Counted from the first letter of the stretch, positions 43,311 through 51,183 are shown. The stretch is DNA of 64,000 bases from Priestia megaterium (GCF_009497655.1 NZ_CP023317.1:3501501-3565500), one strand, 5' to 3'. Made by a program: numbers and translations. Notes: generated from the letters alone by a model not told the origin.

Positions 43311-43345
43311 AAAACCCTTCATTGTTAAAATGAAGGAGCTTTTTT
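43311..43345 (-). terminator. Terminator of the CotD-like gene
   Basis: CCTTCATT / AATGAAGG stem with flanking A/T runs, next to the stop at 43351. Confidence 0.65.
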
Positions 43346-43350
43346 GGCTA

Positions 43351-43689
43351 TCAGCACCAAAGACGAGGTCTAGGAGGACAGCTTGGAGCACAAAAATGTT
43401 GGTGCGTTTCCTGACATACAACGGATTCTGTATGCGGGAATGAGTGCATATATTTATAATTTTTTTGATAAACATTTGTAGTATGACTCGGATGCATCAC
43501 TGGCACAAACACATCTTGACCAGTAAAAGATGTATTTTGTTTAACTGGGTCATACTGAGCAGGCATGGTTTGAGGAGGCAATTGACCACAAGGTTTAGCT
43601 TGAGGATAACCACAGTTACCTTGCTGAGGATACATAGCGCCGTGATAACCACCGTAATTAGAGTGCTGATAAGGATAGTTGTTTCTCAT
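43351..43689 (-). CDS. cotD: CotD-family spore coat protein
   Basis: 112 residues rich in Tyr, Pro, His, Gln and Cys. The conserved block VPVMHPSHTTNVYQKNYKYM followed by HSFPHTESVVCQETHQHFC matches B. subtilis CotD (HPxHTTNVNH...HxFPHT...THQHF). The N-terminal 50 residues are a Tyr/Gly/Gln-rich extension longer than in CotD. Expected in the inner spore coat, made in the mother cell. Ribosome site AAGGAGAAGA. A Cys-Pro-rich tail (CAPSCPPRPRLWC) may crosslink. Confidence 0.85.
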   Translation of the reverse strand: MRNNYPYQHSNYGGYHGAMYPQQGNCGYPQAKPCGQLPPQTMPAQYDPVKQNTSFTGQDVFVPVMHPSHTTNVYQKNYKYMHSFPHTESVVCQETHQHFCAPSCPPRPRLWC

Positions 43690-43769
43690 ATTAAAAATCT
43701 TCTCCTTTCTGTTAGTAGACTCCTATTACTGTATGTGAAACAACCATAGAATGTTTGGACAAATACCTA

Positions 43770-43800
43770 AAAAAGACCCTAAATAGTTAGGGTCTTTTTT
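43770..43800. terminator. Terminator
   Basis: AAAAAAGACCCTAA / TTAGGGTCTTTTTT hairpin. Confidence 0.75.
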
Positions 43801-43872
43801 ACTAAGAGAAAAAATGTGTATCCTTAGTAACATAGCTATGATACTAAGAAATAAAAGGTTTTTTAATGCCCA

Positions 43873-44061
43873 TTATTCCTCAAGATTAACATCCATCGCT
43901 CCGTTATCAATATTATTTAAAATGGTTTTGTTTTTATCGTCTAATTCATTACGTAAAAGTGAATTACGCGTCGCTTCGTATAAATCGTAGCTTCTTTCAT
44001 CAACTGGAGAATTATGATCTTCACATATCATTTTTTCTGATTCTTTGGATTGACCTCCCAT
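43873..44061 (-). CDS. Small acidic hydrophilic protein (62 aa)
   Basis: Start ATG 44061 is preceded by GAGGAGGTGACT. MGGQSKESEKMICEDHNSPV DERSYDLYEATRN... is polar and acidic throughout, with no membrane helix, ending NNIDNGAMDVNLEE. Composition and surroundings (coat and SASP genes) suggest a spore or sporulation protein. No family recognised. Confidence 0.6.
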   Translation of the reverse strand: MGGQSKESEKMICEDHNSPVDERSYDLYEATRNSLLRNELDDKNKTILNNIDNGAMDVNLEE

Positions 44062-44186
44062 ATCAGTCACCTCCTCTGTATAGTATGTGAGTTGATTAGA
44101 AAAAACATAATAACTTTATCTGCCCACTGTTGAGTAAGGTTTAATCAACGGTTAGCTGTTTCTGTATATTGTGTTTACATATGACC

Positions 44187-44930
44187 TTAGGTGGACACAA
44201 CCATTTCTTGAGCGTGCTTTTGGATGATTTCTGGAACTTCCAGCAGTGAATGAACGGTTATTAATTTACCTTTTGGCGCAATATCAATTTCAACTTGGTT
44301 ATAGCTCCACTCCAGTTCAGAAGGTACGTGAATCGCATGTATTCCAACCTCTACTGCCGGTCTTATATCGGTTTTTAATGAATTGCCAATCATCCAAGTT
44401 TTTTTTGGATCGTACTTAATTTGGTTTAGTATTTCTTTTAATGCAGGCGTATCTTTTTGTTCAGAAATAAATGCCCTTTTTTCAAAGTATTTAGCTAGCT
44501 CTAGCTGAACAATTTTTCTACCTTGGTTTTCCTCGTCTCCACCTGTGTGTAAGTAGAGATTATGTCCTTGTTCTTTAAGCTTATCTAATACTTCATACAT
44601 ATTTGGCAGAGGCTCTATCGGTACTTCAAATACACTTTGGCCAATTTTTTTGACTCTTTCGACTCTATCTTCATGAATATCTTGATGATTTTGTTCACTA
44701 AAAAATAAATAAGTAGCTACTAATGATTCTGGAAAACGGGAAGAGTGAAGGCCATACTTTTCGATACTTTTTAAATCTATCTCTAACTGCTTTTGTTTTA
44801 TCTCTTCCTTAGTCAGATTTTCAAACCATTCCTGCAATTGAGCCACAAAAGCATTTATGGTGTCTCTAAAATATTTATTACAGTGAATAAGCGTATCGTC
44901 TAAATTAAAAAGTAAGGTTTGCTTCTGCAT
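44187..44930 (-). CDS. HAD-superfamily protein with altered nucleophile
   Basis: 247 residues with a HAD phosphatase layout: motif I FNLDDTLIHC (residues 8-17), motif II LYLHTGGDE, motif III/IV KKTWMIGNSLKTDIRPAVEV. In motif I the nucleophilic Asp (first D of DxDxT) is Asn9, read from codon AAT; the general acid Asp11 is kept. Without the nucleophile classical phosphoryl transfer should fail, unless deamidation restores Asp. It may have become a binding or regulatory protein, or carry a recent point mutation. ATG start with AAAGGAT upstream. Confidence 0.85.
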   Translation of the reverse strand: MQKQTLLFNLDDTLIHCNKYFRDTINAFVAQLQEWFENLTKEEIKQKQLEIDLKSIEKYGLHSSRFPESLVATYLFFSEQNHQDIHEDRVERVKKIGQSVFEVPIEPLPNMYEVLDKLKEQGHNLYLHTGGDEENQGRKIVQLELAKYFEKRAFISEQKDTPALKEILNQIKYDPKKTWMIGNSLKTDIRPAVEVGIHAIHVPSELEWSYNQVEIDIAPKGKLITVHSLLEVPEIIQKHAQEMVVST

Positions 44931-45148
44931 TTCGTGAAATCCTTTCTACAATGGATGTACAGACAATATATATATATAAATACTAACCGCTTTACCTATC
45001 CACGCCTAAAACCAAGATGAATTTTCCAATACCTTAGGCACAAGCAATTGATTACTACACTGAAATAAGAATATTTAGTGGAAAGATCCTTCTAACATAT
45101 AAAATAGAAGGATCTTTTTATAAAATAAAACGCTGCAGAATATTCCTG

Positions 45149-45331
45149 CTAATAAATATAACGTTCAAAATGTTCTCTATTCATATTTGTTTTGAACGTA
45201 GAAGTACTCAGTCCTGAACGATTTATTAGCGGTTGGTTGCCTTCGTTTTCTTTAGGTATATTCATTTCAAGACCTTGTATAGTGAAAGGATCATACATAT
45301 ACGTTGTTCGTTCAGTTTCCGTATGCGACAT
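45149..45331 (-). CDS. Small hydrophilic protein (60 aa)
   Basis: ATG 45331 behind AGAGGTGAAG. MSHTETERTTYMYDPFTIQG then LEMNIPKENEGNQPLINRSG and a Ser/Thr-Lys-rich end NREHFERYIY. No membrane segment, no known domain. Neighbouring spore genes suggest a sporulation role; this is inference only. Confidence 0.55.
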   Translation of the reverse strand: MSHTETERTTYMYDPFTIQGLEMNIPKENEGNQPLINRSGLSTSTFKTNMNREHFERYIY

Positions 45332-45465
45332 TAACTTCACCTCTATTAATAGCCCTCGTTTTTTTAAATCATGTTAACTCGTTTACAGCAGATCCTCGAA
45401 TAAAAATAGCTACGTTTCATAGGTCTTTTCGCTAAAAAAAGATCCGCCGTTTTCTACTTTTTTTA

Positions 45466-45672
45466 TTACGTTGTAATTTCTTGTGGCTCTTCGCCTTCAA
45501 GGTCAGTAAAGAAATTTTCTAAGGATTCCCTTGGGTCAAGAGCACGTCCGTCTTCTTCGACAATACGGTTAAGCGTAGGGTCATTATTGCTATCTTTATT
45601 TTTATAGTTGTTATAATCAACTCTTTCTGCAATTCCTGAATTATCAACGTCTTTAAAGTCTTTCTTTGGCAT
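45466..45672 (-). CDS. Small acidic hydrophilic protein (68 aa)
   Basis: ATG behind AGGAGGTG. MPKKDFKDVDNSGIAERVDY, NNYKNKDSNNDPTLNRIVEE, then an acidic end with ENFFTDLEGEEP. Asp/Asn-rich, probably disordered. Family not recognised; strong ribosome site supports expression. Confidence 0.6.
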   Translation of the reverse strand: MPKKDFKDVDNSGIAERVDYNNYKNKDSNNDPTLNRIVEEDGRALDPRESLENFFTDLEGEEPQEITT

Positions 45673-46185
45673 AAAAACACCTCCTAGCCCTATTGTTTGA
45701 AAATTTGAAGATAAAATAAGTGGAAGGTTAAGTTATATTTTTATTTCCCCAGAATTAATTAGATACTTGTTGCTAAGAGATATGTACAACATGCTTAATT
45801 GTTTTACGAAATGGGGAAACTAAAACGTCAAAACTGAATTTACAGAGGAAGAATAACTAAACACACTTCTTAAAATAGCTATAAAAAGCAATCATTTTTA
45901 TTAATCCAAAGACTAATTCTTTAAAGAGTTAGTCCTTTGTCATTCAATTAGTATACTCATGAACATGAAAAAAGAATGACAAATGAACTGTCATTCTTTC
46001 TCCTACACATGGCAAGCGTATAGTTTTCTTCACAAGGAAATGAAACATGTAATTCCACTTTTCACAGCGCAACTTGTTTCTACTCTTTAGTATCATTAAA
46101 TGATAAGGTCTAAACATCCACAAATTACCATGTATATACTTCTTGGCCTCTAGGAAACTTAAGTAAAACAAGGAGGTGACACAAC
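45673..46185. other. Upstream region of the SASP gene
   Basis: About 510 bp with no called gene. Two hairpins: GACTAATTCT / AGAGTTAGTC (45909-45932) and AGAATGACA / TGTCATTCT (45971-45996, T-run on the minus strand). The second implies a minus-strand transcript; an open frame there (45944-46246) is not convincing. The SASP promoter should be forespore sigma-G dependent, but I could not fix its boxes. Confidence 0.4.
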
Positions 46186-46395
46186 ATGGCAAACAACAAA
46201 AGCAGCAACAACAACGAATTATTAGTATACGGTGCTGAACAAGCAATCGATCAAATGAAATATGAAATCGCTAGCGAATTTGGTGTAAACCTTGGTGCTG
46301 ATACAACTGCACGTGCAAACGGATCAGTAGGCGGCGAAATCACAAAACGTCTTGTGCAATTAGCTCAGCAACAACTTGGCGGCGGACGCTTCTAA
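46186..46395 (+). CDS. Small acid-soluble spore protein, alpha/beta type
   Basis: 69 residues. [60 protein letters not shown] is the complete alpha/beta SASP pattern. It coats spore DNA in an A-like form and protects it from UV; the GPR protease cleaves at germination in the EIASEFGV segment. Ribosome site AAGGAGGTGACAC. B. megaterium has many such ssp genes, so I give no letter. Confidence 0.96.
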   Translation: MANNKSSNNNELLVYGAEQAIDQMKYEIASEFGVNLGADTTARANGSVGGEITKRLVQLAQQQLGGGRF

Positions 46396-46423
46396 CTAAG
46401 ACAACTTTATAATTGATGGCTGA

Positions 46424-46453
46424 AGGAAGAATGGATCTCCATTCTTCCTTTTT
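46424..46453 (+). terminator. Terminator of the SASP gene
   Basis: GGAAGAATGG / CCATTCTTCC stem with TTTTT tail. Confidence 0.85.
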
Positions 46454-46482
46454 GTACGAATAAAAAAGGAAGGAGAGATTAT

Positions 46483-46641
46483 ATGCAGCAAAATCAACCG
46501 GCTAAAGAAAATGCGGGCTTTACTGAAAAATCAGCAGCTTCTGCAACAAATGCACAACAAGTAAAACAAGAAATCCAAAGAGACATAAATGAAGGGCAAG
46601 GTGCAATGACTTCTCGAGAAGCAGGCGCAATGCGCGATTAA
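46483..46641 (+). CDS. Small Gln/Ala-rich protein, SASP-like (52 aa)
   Basis: Hand-found. ATG behind AAGGAAGGAGAG. MQQNQPAKENAGFTEKSAAS, ATNAQQVKQEIQRDINEGQG, AMTSREAGAMRD. Low hydrophobicity, Gln/Ala/Asn-rich composition like gamma-type SASP but without their repeats. Position directly after the SASP gene suggests a spore protein; it may be read through weakly from it. No firm family. Confidence 0.6.
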   Translation: MQQNQPAKENAGFTEKSAASATNAQQVKQEIQRDINEGQGAMTSREAGAMRD

Positions 46642-46689
46642 AAAAACACTTTAAGCAGTTTTTAATCACGGACTCTTTGTATAAGAACC

Positions 46690-46722
46690 TATAAAAGTAC
46701 CTCAATTAACCGAGGTACTTTT
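46690..46722. terminator. Bidirectional terminator
   Basis: AAAAGTACCTC / GAGGTACTTTT stem; it overlaps the last codon of the minus-strand 55-aa ORF. Confidence 0.8.
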
Positions 46723-46888
46723 AGCAGTCTACTCTATTTCGACGGGGGAAATACTGTGACTTCGGGTGTGTTTCATTAGGTCTATACTGGTGAAACACAA
46801 AGGCAAACGGTCTAATCCCCAATATATAAAAGGCGAGCCTGCCTTGTCCACCTGAAAAATAATTAGTTTGTATTTTGTCCCTCGCCAT
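46721..46888 (-). CDS. Small basic aromatic-rich ORF (55 aa)
   Basis: Hand-found. ATG with GAAGGG four to five nt upstream. [40 protein letters not shown], then [15 protein letters not shown]. Aromatic and basic, with no clear membrane helix. It converges on the preceding plus-strand gene and shares its terminator. No family recognised; moderate doubt. Confidence 0.4.
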   Translation of the reverse strand: MARDKIQTNYFSGGQGRLAFYILGIRPFAFVFHQYRPNETHPKSQYFPRRNRVDC

Positions 46889-47229
46889 TCAGCCCTTCTT
46901 TTATGTACGCGTTAACCTGACTATTTGAAAGCAACCCAATATGTCCAATGCCATAAAGTTGAATATATTTCTATATCTTGAACAAACGAATCAAGACGCC
47001 GTGAAGCATCTAACCATCTCTTTATTAACATAATACCAATTGTTAGAAACAACATGTAAAAAAGCTCTCTATCGAAAGATAAAGAGCTTTTTCTTATCAA
47101 CGAGTTCTCCATTTTGACAAAGATTAAGTGTATATCAATGGATATTGCATAAAATAAGTAAACAAGACCATATTAAATATGAATGATAGGTATAAAAGTG
47201 TATTTTCTTCCAATCATAGGAGATCGTAT
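46889..47229. other. Intergenic region
   Basis: A minus-strand frame of 63 codons (46921-47112) covers a terminator hairpin (47058-47093) and is not called. Upstream part may hold the promoter of the 262-aa gene. Confidence 0.35.
47058..47093. terminator. Hairpin terminator
   Basis: AAAAAGCTCTCTATC / GATAAAGAGCTTTTT with 4-nt loop; orphan hairpin with no called gene immediately upstream on either strand. Confidence 0.6.
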
Positions 47230-48018
47230 ATGAATAATTATAAAAATGACAATACTGCAAGACGCTATATTGCTCATGTCAGTATATTTGGAACGACTCA
47301 AATTCATTTAAGAAACCCCTATATTGTTGCTTGGTGGTCAGCAGCTTTTCCTGGGTTTGGACACTTGCTACTGTCTAAATACCTTCGCGGCTTTGTGTTA
47401 TTTATATGGGAGGTCGTCATAAACCTTAAATCTCATGTAAATTTAGCAATGATTTATTCTTTTCAAGGAAACATTGATATGGCCAAAGACGTGCTTAATA
47501 CAAGATGGCTTCTTATTTATATTCCCGTTTATATTTTTGCTATATGGGATAGTTACCGAACAACCGTTGATTTAAATAAAATATACGTGTTAGCTGAAAG
47601 AGAAAATCATCGGTTCAACTCCTTTAGTATAGGAGCCATGGAAATAAACTATTTAGATAAACGGAATCCCATCTTGTCCGTTGCCTGGTCCTTTTTGATG
47701 CCAGGTCTAGGACAACTTTATATTCATCGGATCATTGGTGCTTTCTTTGTTATCATTTGGGCAGTCATTTTCTTTTATTATTCCCATCTACTTGAAGGGA
47801 TTTCTCTGCTATTTTTAGGAGAAATAAAACAGGCTACTTCCGCTTTAAATAAAGAATGGCTGTTATTTTTCCCTTCCCTATATGGTTTTGCTACTTTTGA
47901 TTCCTACATGAATACTGTTGAGAACAATAAACTTGTGGAAAGAGAGCAAAAAAACTTCTTCGAGAAAACGTATCAACATCCAAGCTTTTGTATTGTGAAA
48001 GGAAAAAAGGTGGAGTGA
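47230..48018 (+). CDS. Membrane protein with two TM2-like repeats
   Basis: 262 residues from ATG 47230, which has AGGAGATCG upstream (ATG 47179 does not). Two homologous halves: PYIVAWWSAAFPGFGHLLLS followed by KYLRGFVLFIWEVVIN, and PILSVAWSFLMPGLGQLYIH followed by RIIGAFFVIIWAVIF. The P-G-x-G-x-L/Y turn between paired helices recalls TM2 domains. Both halves end with WLL...P...Y.F..(W/F)DSY. Near spore genes and co-transcribed with the next gene (4-bp gap). Function unknown. Confidence 0.72.
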   Translation: MNNYKNDNTARRYIAHVSIFGTTQIHLRNPYIVAWWSAAFPGFGHLLLSKYLRGFVLFIWEVVINLKSHVNLAMIYSFQGNIDMAKDVLNTRWLLIYIPVYIFAIWDSYRTTVDLNKIYVLAERENHRFNSFSIGAMEINYLDKRNPILSVAWSFLMPGLGQLYIHRIIGAFFVIIWAVIFFYYSHLLEGISLLFLGEIKQATSALNKEWLLFFPSLYGFATFDSYMNTVENNKLVEREQKNFFEKTYQHPSFCIVKGKKVE

Positions 48019-48022
48019 AAAC

Positions 48023-48493
48023 ATGCAGATCTTTTCTACATTTGAATACTCCAGTTACATAGAGTTAGCTGTTTCGGAGCTAGAGAGAAAAGGGATAAAG
48101 AAAAGGGATATATTTATTGTTCCTCTTAATAATCGAACAGAAAATCGCCGGATTTTTGATAGCCTTCATCGAGCAGATGGAGTTTCTCTTATTGATTTAG
48201 GAATGGCTTTAGCCACAGCCTTTTCCGTCATTGGTGCAAGCATTGGCTTTAAACTAAGCTGGGGCCCTATTTATTGGGGAATTATTAGTGCTTTTATCGG
48301 ATTTAGCTTAGGATTGGGAATTAAACTATTTATATTTAAAGTAATCAGGAAAAATCAACGACTTCTGCGTGGCAAACATTCAGAAGTCATACTCATTGTG
48401 GATTGTCGTACGGTGGATGCCGAAATGGTTGAACAAACTTTGTGGAAAAACCTTGCCTTAGGTGTTTCAAAAGTTAGATCTGATGGCTTATAA
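48023..48493 (+). CDS. Two-helix membrane protein, co-transcribed (156 aa)
   Basis: N-terminal ~55 residues look like a small alpha/beta domain (STFEYSSYIELAVSELERKG, IKKRDIFIVPL), then two helices joined by a short turn (MALATAFSVIGASIGF, IYWGIISAFIGFSLGLGI), then a second soluble part (HSEVILIVDCRTVDAEMVEQ). The soluble-helix-helix-soluble plan is seen in proteins of the DUF1269 type, where each end packs as a ferredoxin-like half. Starts 4 bp after the preceding stop, so the two products likely interact. Confidence 0.65.
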   Translation: MQIFSTFEYSSYIELAVSELERKGIKKRDIFIVPLNNRTENRRIFDSLHRADGVSLIDLGMALATAFSVIGASIGFKLSWGPIYWGIISAFIGFSLGLGIKLFIFKVIRKNQRLLRGKHSEVILIVDCRTVDAEMVEQTLWKNLALGVSKVRSDGL

Positions 48494-48647
48494 AAATAAG
48501 TCACCATCGTACAATACAATAGCGAGATGCAGGATGAATGAATCACTATTCAGGATTAGAGATAACTTCCTTAACGGTTTGAGGGATTGAGGGAGTTTTC
48601 CTGTTTTTAAGCTGTATACTCTTCAATTAGCATAATTTCATTTATTA

Positions 48648-48684
48648 GAACCAAAAAAGCTCTTAAAAAGAGCTTTTTTGGTTC
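48648..48684. terminator. Bidirectional terminator
   Basis: GAACCAAAAAAGCTCTT / AAGAGCTTTTTTGGTTC, a perfect 17-bp stem between convergent genes. Confidence 0.88.
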
Positions 48685-48705
48685 TAACATATGTTAAATG
48701 CCATT

Positions 48706-49224
48706 CTACCATCCTCTTTGATTTCTTAATGTGGTAATATGAGCAATATGATGCTTTCCATGCCAAGCGTAAGTGGCTATTAATTGCTCAATCGTCACTT
48801 CCCCATTTTCAGGATGGTGGATCATTTTCTTCAAATCTTTTTCATCAAGTGAGTTTAAAACTTTATGAAGACGCTTATGTAAAGCTGAAAAAAGTTGAAG
48901 AGAAACTTCTATCGGTAAATCATTATCAGGCAGAGTGGACCAAGCTACTTCATCATAGGCCTTAATAGTAGGTGCTTGCTCTGTTAAGCCTAATTTAAAA
49001 CGAGTATAAGCATTCATATGTGAGTCAGCTAAATGATGGACAACTTGACTTAATTTCCAACCGCCTTCTCGATAAGGCGTAGCTAACTGCTCGTTTGTCA
49101 GCCCTTCTACAGCATAAGCTAATTGCTTTGGTGCATCTCCAATGTCATGAATCCAACCTTGAATATCTTCTTTCTGAATATTTTCCTTCACGGTAAATTT
49201 TCCAATAGGATATTGATTAAACAT
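48706..49224 (-). CDS. bstA: DinB-family bacillithiol transferase (YfiT/BstA-type)
   Basis: 172 residues. Four-helix DinB bundle with the metal-binding His set: LSQVVHHLADSHMNAYTRFK (His64 and neighbours) and ATYAWHGKHHIAHITTLRNQ (His158 and His162), the pattern of B. subtilis YfiT, now named BstA. It conjugates the thiol bacillithiol to electrophiles such as haloalkanes. FTVKENIQKEDIQGWIHDIG and the LTNEQLATPYREGGW segment are characteristic. Monocistronic. Confidence 0.87.
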   Translation of the reverse strand: MFNQYPIGKFTVKENIQKEDIQGWIHDIGDAPKQLAYAVEGLTNEQLATPYREGGWKLSQVVHHLADSHMNAYTRFKLGLTEQAPTIKAYDEVAWSTLPDNDLPIEVSLQLFSALHKRLHKVLNSLDEKDLKKMIHHPENGEVTIEQLIATYAWHGKHHIAHITTLRNQRGW

Positions 49225-49333
49225 ACTTCTTCCTCCCTTTCTAATTTTGTTAATATCTAGTATAGCACTCTATATGAAAATAAACTTGAATATTCAGAAT
49301 AAACAACAGACGGATAAAGTGTTAAAAATAAAT

Positions 49334-49368
49334 AAAAAAAGATCTTCAGCTATTGGAAGATCCTTTTT
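49334..49368 (-). terminator. Terminator overlapping the end of the 177-aa gene
   Basis: AAAGATCTTCcagctattgGAAGATCCTTT stem; the stop codon (49346) is inside it. Confidence 0.7.
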
Positions 49369-49879
49369 GGATAGTTGCTTTAAGCACTTGTAATCTTGAC
49401 TGAGAATCATTGGTTTGCCTAATTACTTTTTCCACAATGTACTGATATCCATATAAAACAACGGCTAAAACCGTAGTCATCCCCCAGTACATGCTTGGCG
49501 ACATCTTTTTCATTTTAAAGATGCCCACTTTTTTCAAAGCACCGCCAAAAGGGAAAATATTAAACCAGTCTAACACCGTATTGGCAAGTATGTATTTTAG
49601 AAAAGAGCCGTACGTTAGCTTAAATATCCAAAGCGTTCCTATTAAGTGCGGACCTAAAATATAAGTAAAATCTATAGGTGCTTTAGGAAATAAAGGATTG
49701 TTGTTTCTAAACCATTTTTTCTGATTAGCAATGACGGTAAACACAATGATGAATAAGTTAGCGAAAGTAGCTACAGGCAAAAAGCGGACAAATGATTTTG
49801 TTCCTATAAAAGGCGCAGTTAACCATGGAAAGATTAGCACGCTTAAAGAAATGATCAATTTTCTTTTATACTTACGCAT
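49346..49879 (-). CDS. Multi-pass membrane protein of unknown function (177 aa)
   Basis: ATG 49879 is chosen because GAGGAGAC lies just before it. Four to five helices (LIISLSVLIFPWLTAPFIGT, RFLPVATFANLFIIVFTVIA, ILGPHLIGTLWIFKLTYGSF, YWGMTTVLAVVLYGYQYIV) with a basic cytoplasmic loop (KKVGIFKMKKMSPS). The order resembles small Bacillus integral membrane proteins without assigned function. Confidence 0.65.
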   Translation of the reverse strand: MRKYKRKLIISLSVLIFPWLTAPFIGTKSFVRFLPVATFANLFIIVFTVIANQKKWFRNNNPLFPKAPIDFTYILGPHLIGTLWIFKLTYGSFLKYILANTVLDWFNIFPFGGALKKVGIFKMKKMSPSMYWGMTTVLAVVLYGYQYIVEKVIRQTNDSQSRLQVLKATIQKGSSNS

Positions 49880-50037
49880 GAATTGTCTCCTCAAACTGTA
49901 TTTTCGTAAATATTATTACCTAAAATTGAAAGTTTATGTAATATACCACAACGATTCCAGACAAAGATAACCTAGCTAACGATGACATACGTTTATTTCT
50001 AGTGACGATGGCATTAAAATCCAATCCTCAAAAAAAG

Positions 50038-50069
50038 AAGCATCTAGTCTTTAAAGACTAAATGCTTCT
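50038..50069 (-). terminator. Terminator of the 50-51 kb small-gene unit
   Basis: GAAGCATcTAGTCTTT / AAAGACTAaATGCTTC with T-run on the minus strand. Confidence 0.8.
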
Positions 50070-50075
50070 CCTCCT

Positions 50076-50357
50076 TTACACCTTATAGATTTCATTAGAC
50101 GACAGCCAGTCAACGAATTGATGATACGGATAATATGTAGTCCCTTTCAGCTCTATTTTTGGAGCTCCAGGATATTTAGTTAACAGTTCTTCAATTTCAC
50201 CCTTACTCAAATGAAAGTGATAGTGTAGATCTTTTTCTTTAATCAAATAAGGATATTTTGATTTCCTTTGAGGTTTACTAAAATTTTTTAAACCATCGCC
50301 TATAAAATAACCAAGGGCAGCTAATCCTAACGCTAACCAAAAAAAGTTCATTTCCAA
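50076..50357 (-). CDS. Membrane-anchored protein with excisionase-like C-terminal domain
   Basis: Start is uncertain: TTG 50357 has GGGGGG nine nt upstream; ATG 50351 and ATG 50393 are alternatives. About 93 residues: one helix (MNFFWLALGLAALGYFIGDG), a basic linker (KNFSKPQRKSKYPYL), and a helix-turn-helix/wing of the excisionase or MerR-like type (HLSKGEIEELLTKYPGAPKI, ELKGTTYYPYHQFVDWLSS). A membrane-tethered DNA- or protein-binding module; function unknown. Last of a run of small minus-strand genes. Confidence 0.6.
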   Translation of the reverse strand: MEMNFFWLALGLAALGYFIGDGLKNFSKPQRKSKYPYLIKEKDLHYHFHLSKGEIEELLTKYPGAPKIELKGTTYYPYHQFVDWLSSNEIYKV

Positions 50358-50438
50358 AACAGGATACCCCCCAAACATTTCTAATAAATACATTCTAGCG
50401 TAAGATTCATAACAAAGAGATCTTACTTTATAAGATCT

Positions 50439-50624
50439 CTACAAATTAGCCAGTTTTTCATCAGCTATAAACTTCATAAGTATACCTGCCCCTGAAACAT
50501 TTAATAATATGCTGCTTCCTAAAATAACACCATATAATAATCCAGCTATATGTAATGTTAAAGCTAAAATCAAAAAGACTGTTCCTATACCAACTAAAAA
50601 TAATCCCAAGCTTCGATTATCCAT
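50439..50624 (-). CDS. Small two-helix membrane protein (61 aa)
   Basis: MDNRSLGLFLVGIGTVFLIL and LLYGVILGSSILLNVSGAGI give two helices with a short turn; tail KFIADEKLANL. GGTGAAATAG precedes the ATG. Part of a minus-strand run that begins with the 25-aa microprotein at 51008. Confidence 0.6.
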   Translation of the reverse strand: MDNRSLGLFLVGIGTVFLILALTLHIAGLLYGVILGSSILLNVSGAGILMKFIADEKLANL

Positions 50625-50689
50625 CTATTTCACCACCAAAAAAATAAATATAGTTATATTTTAACATAATTATAATTATTTCACTTATC

Positions 50690-50733
50690 AAAAAGAAGGA
50701 GAAGCTAAGCTATGTTAGTTTCCCCTTCTTTTT
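50690..50733 (-). terminator. Terminator after the 57-aa gene
   Basis: AAAAAGAAGG / CCTTCTTTTT stem around the stop codon at 50715. Confidence 0.55.
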
Positions 50734-50888
50734 GTAACTCCAGTTTTCATTAAAAACCCTGCGGATATAATACAGGCAGCAGATAAAAGCAACCCTGTTA
50801 ATCCCTGTTTTAAAATAAACCCAAAGATTATAATAGAAAATGATCCTAAAAAGAACATCAACTTGACTAAAACATTTCTTTTGCTCAT
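50715..50888 (-). CDS. Small two-helix membrane protein (57 aa)
   Basis: Hand-found. MSKRNVLVKLMFFLGSFSII then a helix-turn-helix membrane pair ending FLMKTGVTKRRGN. The ribosome site is weak (ATTGGGTAA). It begins 43 bp after the 25-aa microprotein gene and follows the positive-inside rule. No family known. Confidence 0.5.
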   Translation of the reverse strand: MSKRNVLVKLMFFLGSFSIIIFGFILKQGLTGLLLSAACIISAGFLMKTGVTKRRGN

Positions 50889-50930
50889 TTACCCAATCAT
50901 CTCGATTCTATATACAAATAATACATATAG

Positions 50931-51008
50931 TTACTCCCTCTGTTCTCTTTGTCCAGCACTCCAAGCTAACGCTAATATAGAAATCGTTACTACTAGTGCA
51001 GTCACCAT
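50931..51008 (-). CDS. Membrane microprotein (25 aa), copy 1
   Basis: Hand-found. MVTALVVTISILALAWSAGQ REQRE: one helix and a charged tail. Ribosome site AGAGGTGG. Its homologue at 58001-58084 shares the pattern M-x-TA-x-VVT-x-SIL-x-LAW and a nearly identical 5' leader, which strongly supports that both are genes. The copy here leads a unit of small membrane proteins. Confidence 0.55.
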   Translation of the reverse strand: MVTALVVTISILALAWSAGQREQRE

Positions 51009-51010
51009 AA

Positions 51011-51050
51011 CTATATCCACCTCTTATTCCTTATAATTACATTTTAACAT
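51011..51050 (-). promoter_or_regulatory. Conserved 40-bp leader of microprotein copy 1
   Basis: Identical to 58087-58126 except for 2 of 40 positions. Contains the ribosome site AGAGGTGG and an AT-rich block GTAATTATAA, probably promoter plus leader. Confidence 0.6.
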
Positions 51051-51116
51051 AGTTTTAGAATACTGTTGGAACGGAGATTATCCGAAACTGACTAGTATAA
51101 AACGGATTACCAGCAC

Positions 51117-51153
51117 AAAAAGAGCATCTAATTACTATAAGTGCTCCTTTTTT
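51117..51153 (-). terminator. Terminator of the DUF3267 gene
   Basis: AGAGCA / TGCTCC(T) stem with flanking AAAA/TTTTTT runs. Confidence 0.6.
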
Positions 51154-51183
51154 AGGTATTAGTACAACTAGACCCCTGTCCTA

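Noticed and set aside
45944-46246. 100-codon minus-strand frame upstream of the SASP gene
   Set aside because: Overlaps the SASP ribosome site and start antisense, lacks its own ribosome site, and has no recognisable domain; the T-tailed hairpin nearby leaves some doubt.
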